Position numbers and translations under genes: made by a program. From positions 7,446 to 71,445 of the forward strand of contig DATMER010000009.1 in NCBI GenBank assembly GCA_035556715.1: DNA of 64,000 bases. The letters run 5' to 3'. Source of the DNA: DATMER01 sp035556715. Lineage in GTDB: Bacteria > Acidobacteriota > Thermoanaerobaculia > Multivoradales > UBA5704. The notes beneath the pieces are model-generated. The model was not told the origin of the DNA. It did not search any database and saw nothing but the letters and a program-made list of their open reading frames with translations. Of the stretch, positions 42,262-50,330 are shown one piece after another; position 1 is the first letter of the stretch; the number at the start of each line of letters is the position of its first letter.

Positions 42262-42599
42262 CGCCTGCCCTTCCGCTGGCGCTTCTGCCAGTCGCGGACA
42301 AGGCTCCCCGGAGTCTCCGCGACAGCTTGCCGTAGAAGGTCGTCCAAGGGGTCAATGTGGTCCGTCCGTGCGCACTCGATCGAGCCGCGCAGGGAGAACG
42401 TGAGGCTCTCCGGGATCTCGCCGGTTCCCATGGCTTCCGCGTCCGGCGGATCGGGGAGACGGGAGTAGGCCAGCTCCAGGAAGAACTCAACGAACCAGAG
42501 CAGCTCCAGGACGCGCCGGAGGTCGCTCTGGGCGTCTTCCTCTCCGGGGGTGACGGGTGGGACGGGCGGCGGGGTAGACTGCGGGGTTAGCTCGGGCAT
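42258..42599 (-). CDS. Island protein of unknown function, first gene of an operon
   Basis: 113 residues, ATG 42599 with AGGAGC upstream. A Pro-rich start (TPQSTPPPVPPVTPGEED) precedes a helix SDLRRVLELLWFVEFFLELA and a charged C-terminus (RDWQKRQRKGRR). Overlaps the next gene by four bases. The upstream 300 bases to the tRNA hold the integrase-arm-like repeats and no other gene. Confidence 0.5.
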   Translation of the reverse strand: MPELTPQSTPPPVPPVTPGEEDAQSDLRRVLELLWFVEFFLELAYSRLPDPPDAEAMGTGEIPESLTFSLRGSIECARTDHIDPLDDLLRQAVAETPGSLVRDWQKRQRKGRR

Positions 42600-42803
42600 G
42601 GGAGTGCGCTCCTTTGCTCGGGTCAGGTCCGGCGGGGTGTTTCCGGCACTCCGTCGGGCCGTCTGGTTGGTCCGCTCCCCACCATGGGGAGACGGAAGTA
42701 GAACCCGGCGCCACGACGGCGCCGATCGTCTTTTGGAGGGGAGGCGAAACGAGGGAAACAGGACCGGGCCGGCCGGGCTGGAAAACGCAGGAAGCGCGTG
42801 CGC

Positions 42804-42824
42804 CAGTGGTCCTCCAGTGGTCCT
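42804..42824 (+). promoter_or_regulatory. Paired CAGTGGTCCT sites near the tRNA-side att
   Basis: Two copies 11 bases apart in the same context (GCGTGCGC before) as at 38167-38187. Probable integrase arm-type sites. Confidence 0.55.
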
Positions 42825-42892
42825 TGAGCAGAAAGGAGCCACGGAGCCAGATTGGGGCCTGACTGTAACTAGCTGATTTTAGGGGGGTTAGT

Positions 42893-42969
42893 TGGTGCAG
42901 CCAGGAGGAGTCGAACCCCCAACCTACAGATCCGTAGTCTGTCGCTCTATCCAGTTGAGCTATGGCTGC
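42893..42969 (-). tRNA. tRNA-Arg(ACG)
   Basis: 77 bases with encoded CCA. Acceptor GCAGCCA pairs with TGGCTGC, discriminator A; D arm with AGCTCA; anticodon stem ACAGA/TCTGT around loop CTACGGA (anticodon ACG, read as ICG for CGU/CGC/CGA); T arm GGGGG-TTCGACT-CC. The last 50 bases (42893-42942) are the intact att copy of the adjoining island, so integration kept the tRNA whole. Confidence 0.95.
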
Positions 42970-43090
42970 ACGAGGTACTGCCGGCCTGGGCCGTCGTGCG
43001 GAGTCGGGATTTTAGGGCAAGCCGCGCTGGAGCGCAACCCCCTTCCCGCCGAGGGGTAGAACGCCGGGAGCGGGGCGGGGATTCCCGCCC

Positions 43091-43900
43091 CTACTCGATC
43101 AGCCCCGTCGTCGGCGAAGAAGCCGAGGCGTAGAGCTTCCTCGGGATCCTTCCGGCGTTGGCGGCGAGCCAGCCGGCTTCTACCGCCAGCTTCATGGCCC
43201 GGGCCATGCGGATGGGGTCCTTGGCTTCGGCTACGGCGGTGTTCATGAGGACTCCGTGGGCTCCCAGCTCCATGGCCAGGGCGGCGTCGCTGGCGGTGCC
43301 GACTCCGGCGTCCACGATGACGGGGACTTTCGCCTGCTCCAGAATGATGCGGAGGTTGGCGGGGTTGCGGATGCCCATGCCGGAGCCGATGGGGGCTCCG
43401 AGGGGCATCACGGCGGCGGCTCCCAGCTCTTCCAGCTTGCGGCAGACCACGGGGTCGTCGTTCGTGTAGGGGAGGACGATGAAGCCTTCTTTCACCAGGA
43501 CTTCCGTGGCCCGGAGGAGCTCTACGTTGTCCGGGAAGAGGGTCTTCGGGTCTCCGATGACTTCCAGCTTCACCCAGTCCCAGCCTCCCAGCTCCCGGGC
43601 CAGACGGGCGGTGCGGATGGCATCGTCCGCGGTGTAGCAGCCGGCGGTGTTCGGGAGGAGGAGGTAGCGCTTCGGGTCCACGAAGTCCAGGAGCGAGCCC
43701 TTGCCGCGGTCGTCCAGGTTCACCCGGCGGAGCGCTACCGTCACCACCTCGGTGCCCGAGGCTTCCAGGGCGGTGGCCATGGTCTCGAAGTCGGGGTACT
43801 TGCCGGTCCCCAGGAACAGGCGGGAGCGGAAGGTCCGGCCCGCGATGGTCAAGGGCTCGATTTCGAGAGCAGGGGCAACAGGGGCGTACGTCGTCGTCAT
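43091..43900 (-). CDS. thiG: Thiazole synthase
   Basis: 269 residues from ATG 43900 with GAGAGG upstream. Condenses deoxyxylulose phosphate, the ThiS thiocarboxylate and dehydroglycine into thiazole phosphate for thiamine. Landmarks: SRLFLGTGKYPDF, GTEVVTVALRRVN, catalytic Lys in WVKLEVIGD, AVMPLGAPIGSGMG and VPVIVDAGVGTASDAA. It is the last gene of the pan operon, an unusual neighbour; thiS and thiH are not seen. Confidence 0.95.
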   Translation of the reverse strand: MTTTYAPVAPALEIEPLTIAGRTFRSRLFLGTGKYPDFETMATALEASGTEVVTVALRRVNLDDRGKGSLLDFVDPKRYLLLPNTAGCYTADDAIRTARLARELGGWDWVKLEVIGDPKTLFPDNVELLRATEVLVKEGFIVLPYTNDDPVVCRKLEELGAAAVMPLGAPIGSGMGIRNPANLRIILEQAKVPVIVDAGVGTASDAALAMELGAHGVLMNTAVAEAKDPIRMARAMKLAVEAGWLAANAGRIPRKLYASASSPTTGLIE

Positions 43901-43913
43901 GGTACCTCTCATC

Positions 43914-44402
43914 CTAACAGGGGGTCAGACCCCTCTCTGCGTTGAAGCGCGCCGGGGCGTCCGACTTGCGGAGACGGACGAGGTGGACCGGCCGCTCCGA
44001 GGTGATGCAGACACAGTTCGGAGCCGGCGGGGCTTCCAGGAGGTCTACCACCAGCTCGCCTCCGGCCTCCGCGGCCGAGCGGATCGTCACCCTCGAGACG
44101 CAGGGCTGGTTCTCCATGGCCGCCACGATCACCATCTCCTGGCCGAAGTCCACGGACGGGGCCGCCTCCGGGAGCCCGAGCTCTCTCCAGGTCGCGTTCA
44201 GGGCGGCCTGGTCCCGGATCACCTCCTTCACCGTCCCCCCGCTCCCGCCAGGGATCGACTGCTGAACGATCGTGGTCAGCTCCATCGTTGCCGGCTCCTT
44301 GCCCTGAGGCTCGGTCGTGGTCTTGCTTCCAGGATTGCTCCCCTCGCAGGAGGCCGCGGTCAACACGATCGCGGCCAGCAGGAGACCCAGGGTTCGTTTC
44401 AT
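43914..44402 (-). CDS. PrcB_C-domain-like lipoprotein
   Basis: 162 residues with a lipoprotein signal ending LTAASC. The mature part (EVIRDQAALNATWRELGLPE, then VDFGQEMVIVAAMENQPC and NCVCITSERPVHLVRLRK) resembles the PrcB_C domain, first seen in a Treponema protease complex. Overlaps panD by four bases (ATGA), so it is made with the pantothenate genes, though its role there is unclear. Four cysteines in the mature part may form disulfides. Confidence 0.65.
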   Translation of the reverse strand: MKRTLGLLLAAIVLTAASCEGSNPGSKTTTEPQGKEPATMELTTIVQQSIPGGSGGTVKEVIRDQAALNATWRELGLPEAAPSVDFGQEMVIVAAMENQPCVSRVTIRSAAEAGGELVVDLLEAPPAPNCVCITSERPVHLVRLRKSDAPARFNAERGLTPC

Positions 44403-44803
44403 ACCACCTCCGCGAGCTCCTCCTCGACCAGCGCCAGGGGCGTCAGCACCGGCGGGGGAATCCTCTGGTTCTTCTCGTCCACGTAGACCAGGGACGGCTT
44501 GTGATTCCTCGACTCGGAATCCTCGTAGACCGCGTAGGTCGCGAGGATCACGATGTCCCCGGTGCCCGCCTTGTGGGCCGCGGCTCCGTTGATCACGATC
44601 TCTCCCTTGCCCGGCGTGCCCGGGATCGCGTAGGTCGCGAAACGCTCGCCGTTGGTCACGTTGTAGATCTCCACCCGCTCGAACTCCAGCAGGTCCGCCG
44701 CTTCCATCAGGAGAGGGTCGATCGTGACCGACCCGCGATATTGAAGATTGGCGTCCGTCACGGTCGCCCGGTGGATCTTGGACTTCAACAGGGTTCGTTG
44801 CAT
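44399..44803 (-). CDS. panD: Aspartate 1-decarboxylase
   Basis: 134 residues. Makes beta-alanine for pantothenate. The self-cleavage site that forms the pyruvoyl cofactor is YRGSVTIDPLLM (Gly-Ser), with MQRTLLKSKIHRATVTDANL before it and INGAAAHKAGTGDIVILATY after it. Family length is normal. Follows panC by 27 bases. Confidence 0.95.
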   Translation of the reverse strand: MQRTLLKSKIHRATVTDANLQYRGSVTIDPLLMEAADLLEFERVEIYNVTNGERFATYAIPGTPGKGEIVINGAAAHKAGTGDIVILATYAVYEDSESRNHKPSLVYVDEKNQRIPPPVLTPLALVEEELAEVV

Positions 44804-44830
44804 CGTCGTTCCTCGAATGGCGGCGATGGC

Positions 44831-45691
44831 TCAGCCTTCGACCGCCAGTTGCAGGTTGTCGATCAGTCTGGTCCCCCCGACTCGCACGGCCAGGGGGAGC
44901 ACCAGCCGGCCTCGAAGCGTCTCCACCGGCTGAAAGGTCTCCGCATCGACCACCTCGGCATATTCAACACGCGCGAGGGGCTCGGAATTCAGGGTTTCGG
45001 ACAAAATGCGCCGGATCTCGTCCCCGCGCCGCTCGCCCGCCTCGATCGCCGACCCGGCAGCCCGGAGCGAGCGATGCAGGACCGTTGCCGCCTTTCGTTC
45101 TTCGGGAGAGAGGTAGGCGTTGCGCGAGGACATGGCCAAGCCGTCCTCCTCGCGGATCGTGGGCGCGGGGATGATCTCGATAGGGAAGTGGAGGTCCCGG
45201 ACCAGCCGGCGGATCACCGCGAGTTGCTGGGCGTCCTTCTCGCCGAAGACCGCCACGTCCGGCTGCACCAGGTTGAAGAGGACCGCCACCACCGTGGCCA
45301 CTCCCCGGAAATGACCGGGCCGGCACACCCCCTCGAGCGTCCCGGAAGGGTTGCCGAGGTCCACGTAGACGGTGTGGCCGGATGGATAGATGGTCTCCAC
45401 GTCCGGCAGGAAGAGGAGATCGCAGCCGACCGCGGCGAGCATGCCCGCGTCCTTCTCCGGCTGGCGGGGGTAGCGCCCGAAGTCCTCGTTCGGCCCGAAC
45501 TGGGCCGGGTTCACGAAGACGGAGGCGACGACCCGGTCCGCATGCTGCCGGGCGAGCTCCACCAGGGACAGATGCCCCTCGTGGAGCGCGCCCATGGTCG
45601 GGACGAACCCGATCCGCTCCCCTTCCTTTCGCCAGCGAGCCATGCCGCCGACACTGCGGCGGAGCTCTTCCGCGGTCCGGACCTGGAGCAT
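44831..45691 (-). CDS. panC: Pantoate-beta-alanine ligase
   Basis: 286 residues. Joins pantoate and beta-alanine with ATP. VPTMGALHEGHLSLVELARQ carries the HxGH nucleotide-binding motif; VFVNPAQFGPNEDFGRYPRQ, VFGEKDAQQLAVIRR and EEDGLAMSSRNAYL are the usual active-site blocks. Starts three bases after panB stops. Confidence 0.96.
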   Translation of the reverse strand: MLQVRTAEELRRSVGGMARWRKEGERIGFVPTMGALHEGHLSLVELARQHADRVVASVFVNPAQFGPNEDFGRYPRQPEKDAGMLAAVGCDLLFLPDVETIYPSGHTVYVDLGNPSGTLEGVCRPGHFRGVATVVAVLFNLVQPDVAVFGEKDAQQLAVIRRLVRDLHFPIEIIPAPTIREEDGLAMSSRNAYLSPEERKAATVLHRSLRAAGSAIEAGERRGDEIRRILSETLNSEPLARVEYAEVVDAETFQPVETLRGRLVLPLAVRVGGTRLIDNLQLAVEG

Positions 45692-45694
45692 GGC

Positions 45695-46543
45695 CTAACC
45701 GTAGACCTTGCCCACCGTCTCCCCGGCGGGACGGGCAGCGCCGTAGCTCTCGTCCGGAGCCGGGAAGCGGCCGTTCCGGACATCATCGGCGAAGCGGGCG
45801 ATCGCCTCGCGGGAGGCATGGCCCAGCTCCGCGTACCGGCGCACGAAGCGCGGCGCGATCCGCTCTTCCAGACCCAGGAGGTCGTGGTAGACCAGCACCT
45901 GCCCGTCGCAGTGCGCACCGGCGCCGATGCCGATGGTCGGGATCTCCAGGCGGTCGGAGATCTCGGCGGCCAGGTCGGTCGGGACGCACTCCAGGACCAG
46001 GGAGAAGGCTCCAACCTCCTCCAGCTCCAGGGCCGCGGCGAGGATCGCCTCCTTCGCCTTGTCGTCCCGCCCCTGGACCTTGAACCCGCCCAGGCGGTGG
46101 AGCGACTGCGGGGTGAGCCCGAGGTGGGCCATGACCGGGATTTCCGCGGCAACCAGGGCGGCGACCACGTCCGTCCGCGCCCCCTCGATCTTGACCGCCT
46201 GCGCTCCGGACTCCTTGACGAAGCGGATGGCGCTGGCCACGGCCTGCTCCGGTCCGAGATGGAAGGAGCCGTAGGGCATGTCGGCCACGAGCAGGGCGCG
46301 CTTGACCCCCCGCCGGACCGCCCGGGTGTGGTGGATCATCTCGTCCAGGGTCACGGACAGGGTGTCCGGATGGCCCAGGACGACCATGGCCAGCGAGTCG
46401 CCGACCAGGATGATGTCGACTCCCGCGGCATCGGCCGTTTTGCCTTGCGGGAAGTCGTACGCGGTAATCATGACCAGGTGGTCCCCCCTCCGCGGCGCCG
46501 CCGCGACCCAGGGGACCGTGACACTCTTCGCCTCGCCCGCCAT
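45695..46543 (-). CDS. panB: 3-methyl-2-oxobutanoate hydroxymethyltransferase
   Basis: 282 residues, ATG 46543 with AAAGGAGG upstream. First step of pantothenate synthesis. ILVGDSLAMVVLGHPDTLSV, ADMPYGSFHLG, AVKIEGA, IPVMAHLGLTPQ and IPTIGIGAGAHCDGQVLVYH are family blocks, including metal-binding Asp and catalytic Glu regions. First gene of the five-gene operon; the leader carries a strong hairpin. Confidence 0.96.
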   Translation of the reverse strand: MAGEAKSVTVPWVAAAPRRGDHLVMITAYDFPQGKTADAAGVDIILVGDSLAMVVLGHPDTLSVTLDEMIHHTRAVRRGVKRALLVADMPYGSFHLGPEQAVASAIRFVKESGAQAVKIEGARTDVVAALVAAEIPVMAHLGLTPQSLHRLGGFKVQGRDDKAKEAILAAALELEEVGAFSLVLECVPTDLAAEISDRLEIPTIGIGAGAHCDGQVLVYHDLLGLEERIAPRFVRRYAELGHASREAIARFADDVRNGRFPAPDESYGAARPAGETVGKVYG

Positions 46544-46586
46544 GGGGCCTCCTTTCGTTTCAGGACCAAGATCAGGACCGAAAAGC

Positions 46587-46622
46587 GAAAAGCCCTTCCG
46601 CTCGGAAGCGACGGAAAGGCTT
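46587..46622 (-). promoter_or_regulatory. Terminator-like hairpin in the panB leader
   Basis: On the minus strand AAGCCTTTCCG pairs with CGGAAGGGCTTTT across a short loop, followed by a T run, about 45 bases before the panB start. A second hairpin (CCTCC..GGAGG) lies around 46670-46686. This layout could be an attenuator or riboswitch expression platform. No known aptamer was matched; a pan-type motif is a possibility only. Confidence 0.4.
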
Positions 46623-46837
46623 GGGGCGGGCCTACGGTTTCACGGTCCGCAAGGCTTCCGCGAGGTAACTGTCCTCCTGGGGAGGATCAGGCCCTCGCCA
46701 CCCGCGGTCGCGCCGTAGGGGGGCGCTGTGACCGTCTCGGTCCCAGCCATCGGGATCCAAGCGGTGCGGCCAAGTCCCGGTGGGACTGGCCGGCTCAAGA
46801 ATACTCGGGATTGGCCGCGGGGATCAACTGCCCGGAG

Positions 46838-46998
46838 GCCCTCACCCCCTTCCCCTCTCCCGCTCCGCCCGAGCACACCCGCCCCGGGCGAGGGGCGCCA
46901 CCACCCGCCCAAAACAAAAGCTAATCTGAGCAAGTCTCCCCCTCTCCCGGGGCGGGTGTGCTTGGGCGGAGCGGGAGAGGGGGTCGGGGGGTGAGGGC
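46838..46998. repeat. Large imperfect inverted repeat (MITE-like)
   Basis: Arms of about 51 and 53 bases (46838-46888 and 46946-46998) pair nearly throughout, with CCTCACCCCC and CCCCTCTCCCGCTCCGCCC in the left arm, separated by about 57 bases. Such CTCACCCCC..CTCTCCC elements are found dispersed in many high-GC genomes. It lies between the kinase gene and the panB leader. A shorter cousin is at 48837-48864. Confidence 0.7.
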
Positions 46999-47000
46999 TC

Positions 47001-47651
47001 TTACCGCGAAGCGCCGAGAGGCTGGAAGTACTCGGTCCCCTTGATGGGCTTCGCGAGGCGGTTCAACAGCTCGTCGAAGTCCTCGGGGCGCTGGGGGAAG
47101 TTCAGATGCCGGGTGTCCACGACCAGCAGCGGGGACCGGTCGTAGTAGTGGTAATAGTGGTTGTAGGCGTCGATCAGCTCGGAGAGGTACTCCCCGGAGA
47201 TCGTCCTCTCCACGTTGCGCGCCCGGCGCCGGATCCGCTCCATGCAGGTGTCCACGTCCGCGACCAGGTAGAGCACGAGGTCGGGCACCGGGATCTGCGG
47301 CTCCAGAAGGGCGTAGAGCTTGTCGAAGAGCATCAGTTCGTCGTCCGACAGGTTCAGGTAGGCGAAGATCCGGTTCTTCCAGAAGGTGTAGTCGGAGATC
47401 AGGAGCCGGTCGAACAGCTCCCGCTGGGAGATCGCCTGCTGCTGCTTGTAGCGGGAGAGCAGGAAGTAGAGCTCGGTCTGGAAGGCGGCGCCCGGCCGGT
47501 CCTGGTAGAAATCGCCGAGGAACGGGTTGTCCACGTCCTCCAGGATCTTCACCCCCTCGAAGCGGCGGGTGAGCATCTCCACGAGGGTGGTCTTGCCCAC
47601 CCCGATGGGGCCGTCCACCGCCAGGTAGTGGAAACCGAGGTCGGGCTTCAA
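47001..47651 (-). CDS. Deoxynucleoside kinase (dAK/dGK family)
   Basis: 216 residues from TTG 47651, which overlaps the mqnE stop (TTGA); no ATG/GTG precedes the P-loop closely. P-loop VDGPIGVGKTTL at residues 10-21. Later FYQDRPGAAFQTELYFLLSR, DYTFWKNRIFAYLNLSD, PDLVLYLVADVDTCMERIRR and RNVERTISGEYLSELIDAYN are standard for deoxyadenosine/deoxyguanosine kinases. Phosphorylates deoxynucleosides for salvage. Coupled to mqnE, perhaps because the futalosine route handles nucleosides. Confidence 0.9.
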   Translation of the reverse strand: MKPDLGFHYLAVDGPIGVGKTTLVEMLTRRFEGVKILEDVDNPFLGDFYQDRPGAAFQTELYFLLSRYKQQQAISQRELFDRLLISDYTFWKNRIFAYLNLSDDELMLFDKLYALLEPQIPVPDLVLYLVADVDTCMERIRRRARNVERTISGEYLSELIDAYNHYYHYYDRSPLLVVDTRHLNFPQRPEDFDELLNRLAKPIKGTEYFQPLGASR

Positions 47652-48796
47652 CTCGCGGCCGTCAGTATGGGAGCCGGGACGTTGATCGGGTTGTAGAGGG
47701 TGTCGCGCTCGACCGGCACGAAGCCCGCCTCGCGCACGATCCGCTCCAGCTCGGGGCGGCTGAGCTGCTGCGCCGTGCCCGCGCCGGCCATGTGGTAGAT
47801 CTTCTCTTCGACCACCGTGCCGTCCAGGTCGTCGGCGCCGAACCGCAGCGCCACCTGCGCCAGCTTGGGCGTGACCATGACCCAGTAGGCCTTGATGTGC
47901 GGGATGTTGTCCAGCACCAGGCGGGCGGTCGCGATGTGGCGGAGGTCGTCCTGCCCCGTGGTGTGGTACTTGAGCCCCATGTAGTTGTTCTCGGGGTGGT
48001 ACGCCAGGGGGATGAAGGCGTTGAATCCGCCGGTGTCGTCCTGCAGGTTGCGCAGGCGCATCAGGTGGTCGACCTTGTGCTCCGGCCCTTCGACGTGGCC
48101 GTAGAGCATGGTGCAGTTGGACTTGATCCCCATCCTGTGGGCAATGCGGTGGACCTCGATCCACTCGTCGGCGTCGAGCTTGCCGTCGCAGATGATCGCG
48201 CGCACCTCGGGGTGGAAGATCTCGGCCCCGCCGCCGGGGAGCGACCCCAGACCGGCGGCGCGCAGGCGGGTCAGGACCTCCTCGATGGAGATCTTCTCGT
48301 ACTTCGCGAACCAGCCGATCTCGATGGCGGTGAACGCCTTGAGGTGGGCGTTCGGGAAGCGCTCCTTCAGACCGCGCAGCATCTCCTCGTACCAGGAGAG
48401 CGGGATGTCGGGGTGGAGGCCGCCCACGATGTGGAACTCCGTCACCCGGTTGCCGCCCTGGTCGGCCGCGTGCTTGTACACGTCGTCGAGGCTCATCTCC
48501 CAGGCGTGGCTCTCGCCGGGCAGGGCCGCGAAGCTGCAGAACTTGCAGTTGTAGGTGTAGACGCAGACGTTCGTCGGGTTGATGTGCCGGTTGATGTTGA
48601 AGTACGTGATATTGCCGTGCAACCGGCGGCGGACGGTGTCGGCCAGCTTCCCCAGGTGGAGCAGGTGGGGCGTGGTCAGGCAGACGAGGGCGTCCGCCTC
48701 GTCGAGACGGACCCCGTCCCGAACCTTGGCCGCGATGTCGCGCAGGGGCGCCGGGAACGTTTCGGGACGGATTTCGGGGATCGTGGAGACGTCCAT
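47648..48796 (-). CDS. mqnE: Aminofutalosine synthase MqnE (radical SAM)
   Basis: 382 residues (ATG 48796; GTG 48799 precedes directly). Second step of the futalosine menaquinone route. It carries NINRHINPTNVCVYTYNCKF, LGSLPGGGAEIFHPEVRAII, GIKSNCTMLYGHVEGPEHKV and PLAYHPENNYMGLKYHTTGQ. The cluster cysteines here are spaced Cys-x5-Cys-x2-Cys (CVYTYNCKFC) rather than the usual x3-x2. Related MqnC is possible, but GGGAEIF and HVEG favour MqnE. Other mqn genes are not in the window except those for prenylation and flavin. Confidence 0.88.
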   Translation of the reverse strand: MDVSTIPEIRPETFPAPLRDIAAKVRDGVRLDEADALVCLTTPHLLHLGKLADTVRRRLHGNITYFNINRHINPTNVCVYTYNCKFCSFAALPGESHAWEMSLDDVYKHAADQGGNRVTEFHIVGGLHPDIPLSWYEEMLRGLKERFPNAHLKAFTAIEIGWFAKYEKISIEEVLTRLRAAGLGSLPGGGAEIFHPEVRAIICDGKLDADEWIEVHRIAHRMGIKSNCTMLYGHVEGPEHKVDHLMRLRNLQDDTGGFNAFIPLAYHPENNYMGLKYHTTGQDDLRHIATARLVLDNIPHIKAYWVMVTPKLAQVALRFGADDLDGTVVEEKIYHMAGAGTAQQLSRPELERIVREAGFVPVERDTLYNPINVPAPILTAAS

Positions 48797-48836
48797 CACC
48801 TCAGGAGTATATCTGATCCCGTCCCCCCTCTCCCCT

Positions 48837-48864
48837 GCCCTCTCCCCCGTGCCGGGGGAGAGGG
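48837..48864. terminator. Hairpin between mqnP and mqnE
   Basis: CCCTCTCCCCC pairs with GGGGGAGAGGG across a 5-base loop, a perfect stem just after the mqnP stop on the minus strand. No T run. It may be a terminator or a short version of the 46838 inverted repeat. Confidence 0.5.
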
Positions 48865-48866
48865 AG

Positions 48867-49727
48867 TCAGATCAGGATGTCGAACGCTGTCGTGGCAAAG
48901 AGCCAGAGGGAGAGCACGCCGTTGGCGGTGAAGAAGGCGGCGTTCAGGCGCGACAGGTCACTCGGGCGGACCACCCAGTGCTGCCATCCGATGAGGGCGA
49001 GGCACCCGGCCCATCCGATCCAGAACCCGGGACCCAGCCCCGGGTAGATCCGGGGGAGCAGGGCGAGCAGCCCGAGCATGACCGCGTGGAGGAGAGCCGA
49101 GATCCAGAGAGCCGGCACCACCCCAAAGCGCGCCGGGATGGAGAAGAGGCCGCTTCTCCGGTCGAAGTCCACGTCCTGGAGGGCGTAGAGCACGTCGAAC
49201 CCGGCCACCCAGAGGAGGACGCACACCGCGATCAGGACCGGCGCAGCCCGGACGTCCCCCCGCACCGCGATCCAGGCTCCGAGAGGAGCGCCCGCCAGCG
49301 ACAGCCCCAGCATCAGGTGGGACGCCCACGTGAACCGCTTGGTATAGGAATAGAGGAAGAGGATGCCCAGGGCGAGCGGCGAGAGATAGAAGGCCAGCGG
49401 GTTGAGCATCCAGGCCGCGGCCACCAGGAGGGCGGAGCTGGCCGCCACGAACAGCGTGACCCAGAGGGGGGACACAAGCCCGGCCGGGAGGGCGCGCGAC
49501 GCGGTCCGGGGGTTGGCCGCGTCGATCTTCCGGTCCACCAGCCGGTTGAACCCCATGGCCGCGCTCCGCGCCCCGACCATGGCCACGACGATCCACATCA
49601 CCGTCCGCCACGACGGCCACCCCTCGGCCGCCAGGATCATCCCGAGGAAGGCGAACGGCAGCGCAAACAGCGTGTGCTCGAACTTGATCATCTCGAGCAC
49701 GGTCGAGAGGGATCGGAGGAAGGGCAT
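48867..49727 (-). CDS. mqnP: UbiA-type 4-hydroxybenzoate-like prenyltransferase (MqnP)
   Basis: 286 residues, eight or nine membrane helices. First aspartate motif NRLVDRKIDAANPRT (N-x3-D-x3-D) and second DVLYALQDVDFDRRSG. MKFEHTLFALP-type start (MIKFEHTLFALPFAFLGM). Adds the polyprenyl tail in menaquinone synthesis; with mqnE next to it the futalosine-pathway version (MqnP) is more likely than UbiA. ubiX, which makes the flavin cofactor for the partner decarboxylase, is at 56882. Confidence 0.88.
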   Translation of the reverse strand: MPFLRSLSTVLEMIKFEHTLFALPFAFLGMILAAEGWPSWRTVMWIVVAMVGARSAAMGFNRLVDRKIDAANPRTASRALPAGLVSPLWVTLFVAASSALLVAAAWMLNPLAFYLSPLALGILFLYSYTKRFTWASHLMLGLSLAGAPLGAWIAVRGDVRAAPVLIAVCVLLWVAGFDVLYALQDVDFDRRSGLFSIPARFGVVPALWISALLHAVMLGLLALLPRIYPGLGPGFWIGWAGCLALIGWQHWVVRPSDLSRLNAAFFTANGVLSLWLFATTAFDILI

Positions 49728-49832
49728 GTCGGGAGGGGATTGTATTCGAAAGCAAGATACGGAGTGTCAGTCCCCTGGCGTCGGTGCGATAGTGACCGGC
49801 GGGAGAAACGCGGACGAGACGAGGACAGCGGC

Positions 49833-50321
49833 ATGGATCGACAGCAACTTCTGAAGCGGCTCGACAAGGCGTGGGTGGCATTCAAGGCGTCGTATGCCGG
49901 CTTGCCGGAGGAGCAGTTGATGGAGCCGGGTGTCACCGGCGCGTGGTCGATCCGGGACATCATCGCGCACGTGACCACGTGGGAGGAGGAGGCGCTCGAG
50001 CACCTGCCATCCATCCTCGAAGGCCGGAGGCCGCCGCGATACTCCGTCAAGTACGGCGGCATCGATGCCTTCAACGCCCTGATGACGAAGCGCAAGGAAG
50101 GATTGTCGTTGTCCGAGGTGCTCCGCCAGCTCGACGACACCCATCAGCGGCTCATCGACCTCATCGAGAGCGCGCCCGAAGATCAGTTGCTCCGCGAGAC
50201 CCGCTTCCGGCGCCGCCTGAGATTCGATACATACGGCCACTACCCCAAGCACGGCGAGGCGATAAGACGATGGCGGGATCAGCGGTCAGGCGGGGTGGAG
50301 GAGCCCACGCACATCGGGTAA
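49833..50321 (+). CDS. ClbS/DfsB (DinB-like) family protein
   Basis: 162 residues, four-helix DinB-like fold by sequence: MDRQQLLKRLDKAWVAFKAS, PGVTGAWSIRDIIAHVTTWE (metal-ligand His), then FDTYGHYPKHGEAIRRWRDQ, matching the closing of ClbS/DfsB proteins. Function in this group is mostly unknown; ClbS itself protects against colibactin. Divergent from mqnP. Confidence 0.75.
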   Translation: MDRQQLLKRLDKAWVAFKASYAGLPEEQLMEPGVTGAWSIRDIIAHVTTWEEEALEHLPSILEGRRPPRYSVKYGGIDAFNALMTKRKEGLSLSEVLRQLDDTHQRLIDLIESAPEDQLLRETRFRRRLRFDTYGHYPKHGEAIRRWRDQRSGGVEEPTHIG

Positions 50322-50330
50322 ACTGGTGTC

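Noticed and set aside
46560..46740. Named riboswitch in the panB leader (TPP, SAM, cobalamin)
   Set aside because: None of the conserved cores of these aptamers could be found; kept only as a hairpin.
47001..48164. 387-codon frame extending the kinase upstream
   Set aside because: The added part overlaps mqnE in another frame and is His/Arg/Gly-rich; TTG 47651 with TTGA coupling is a better start.
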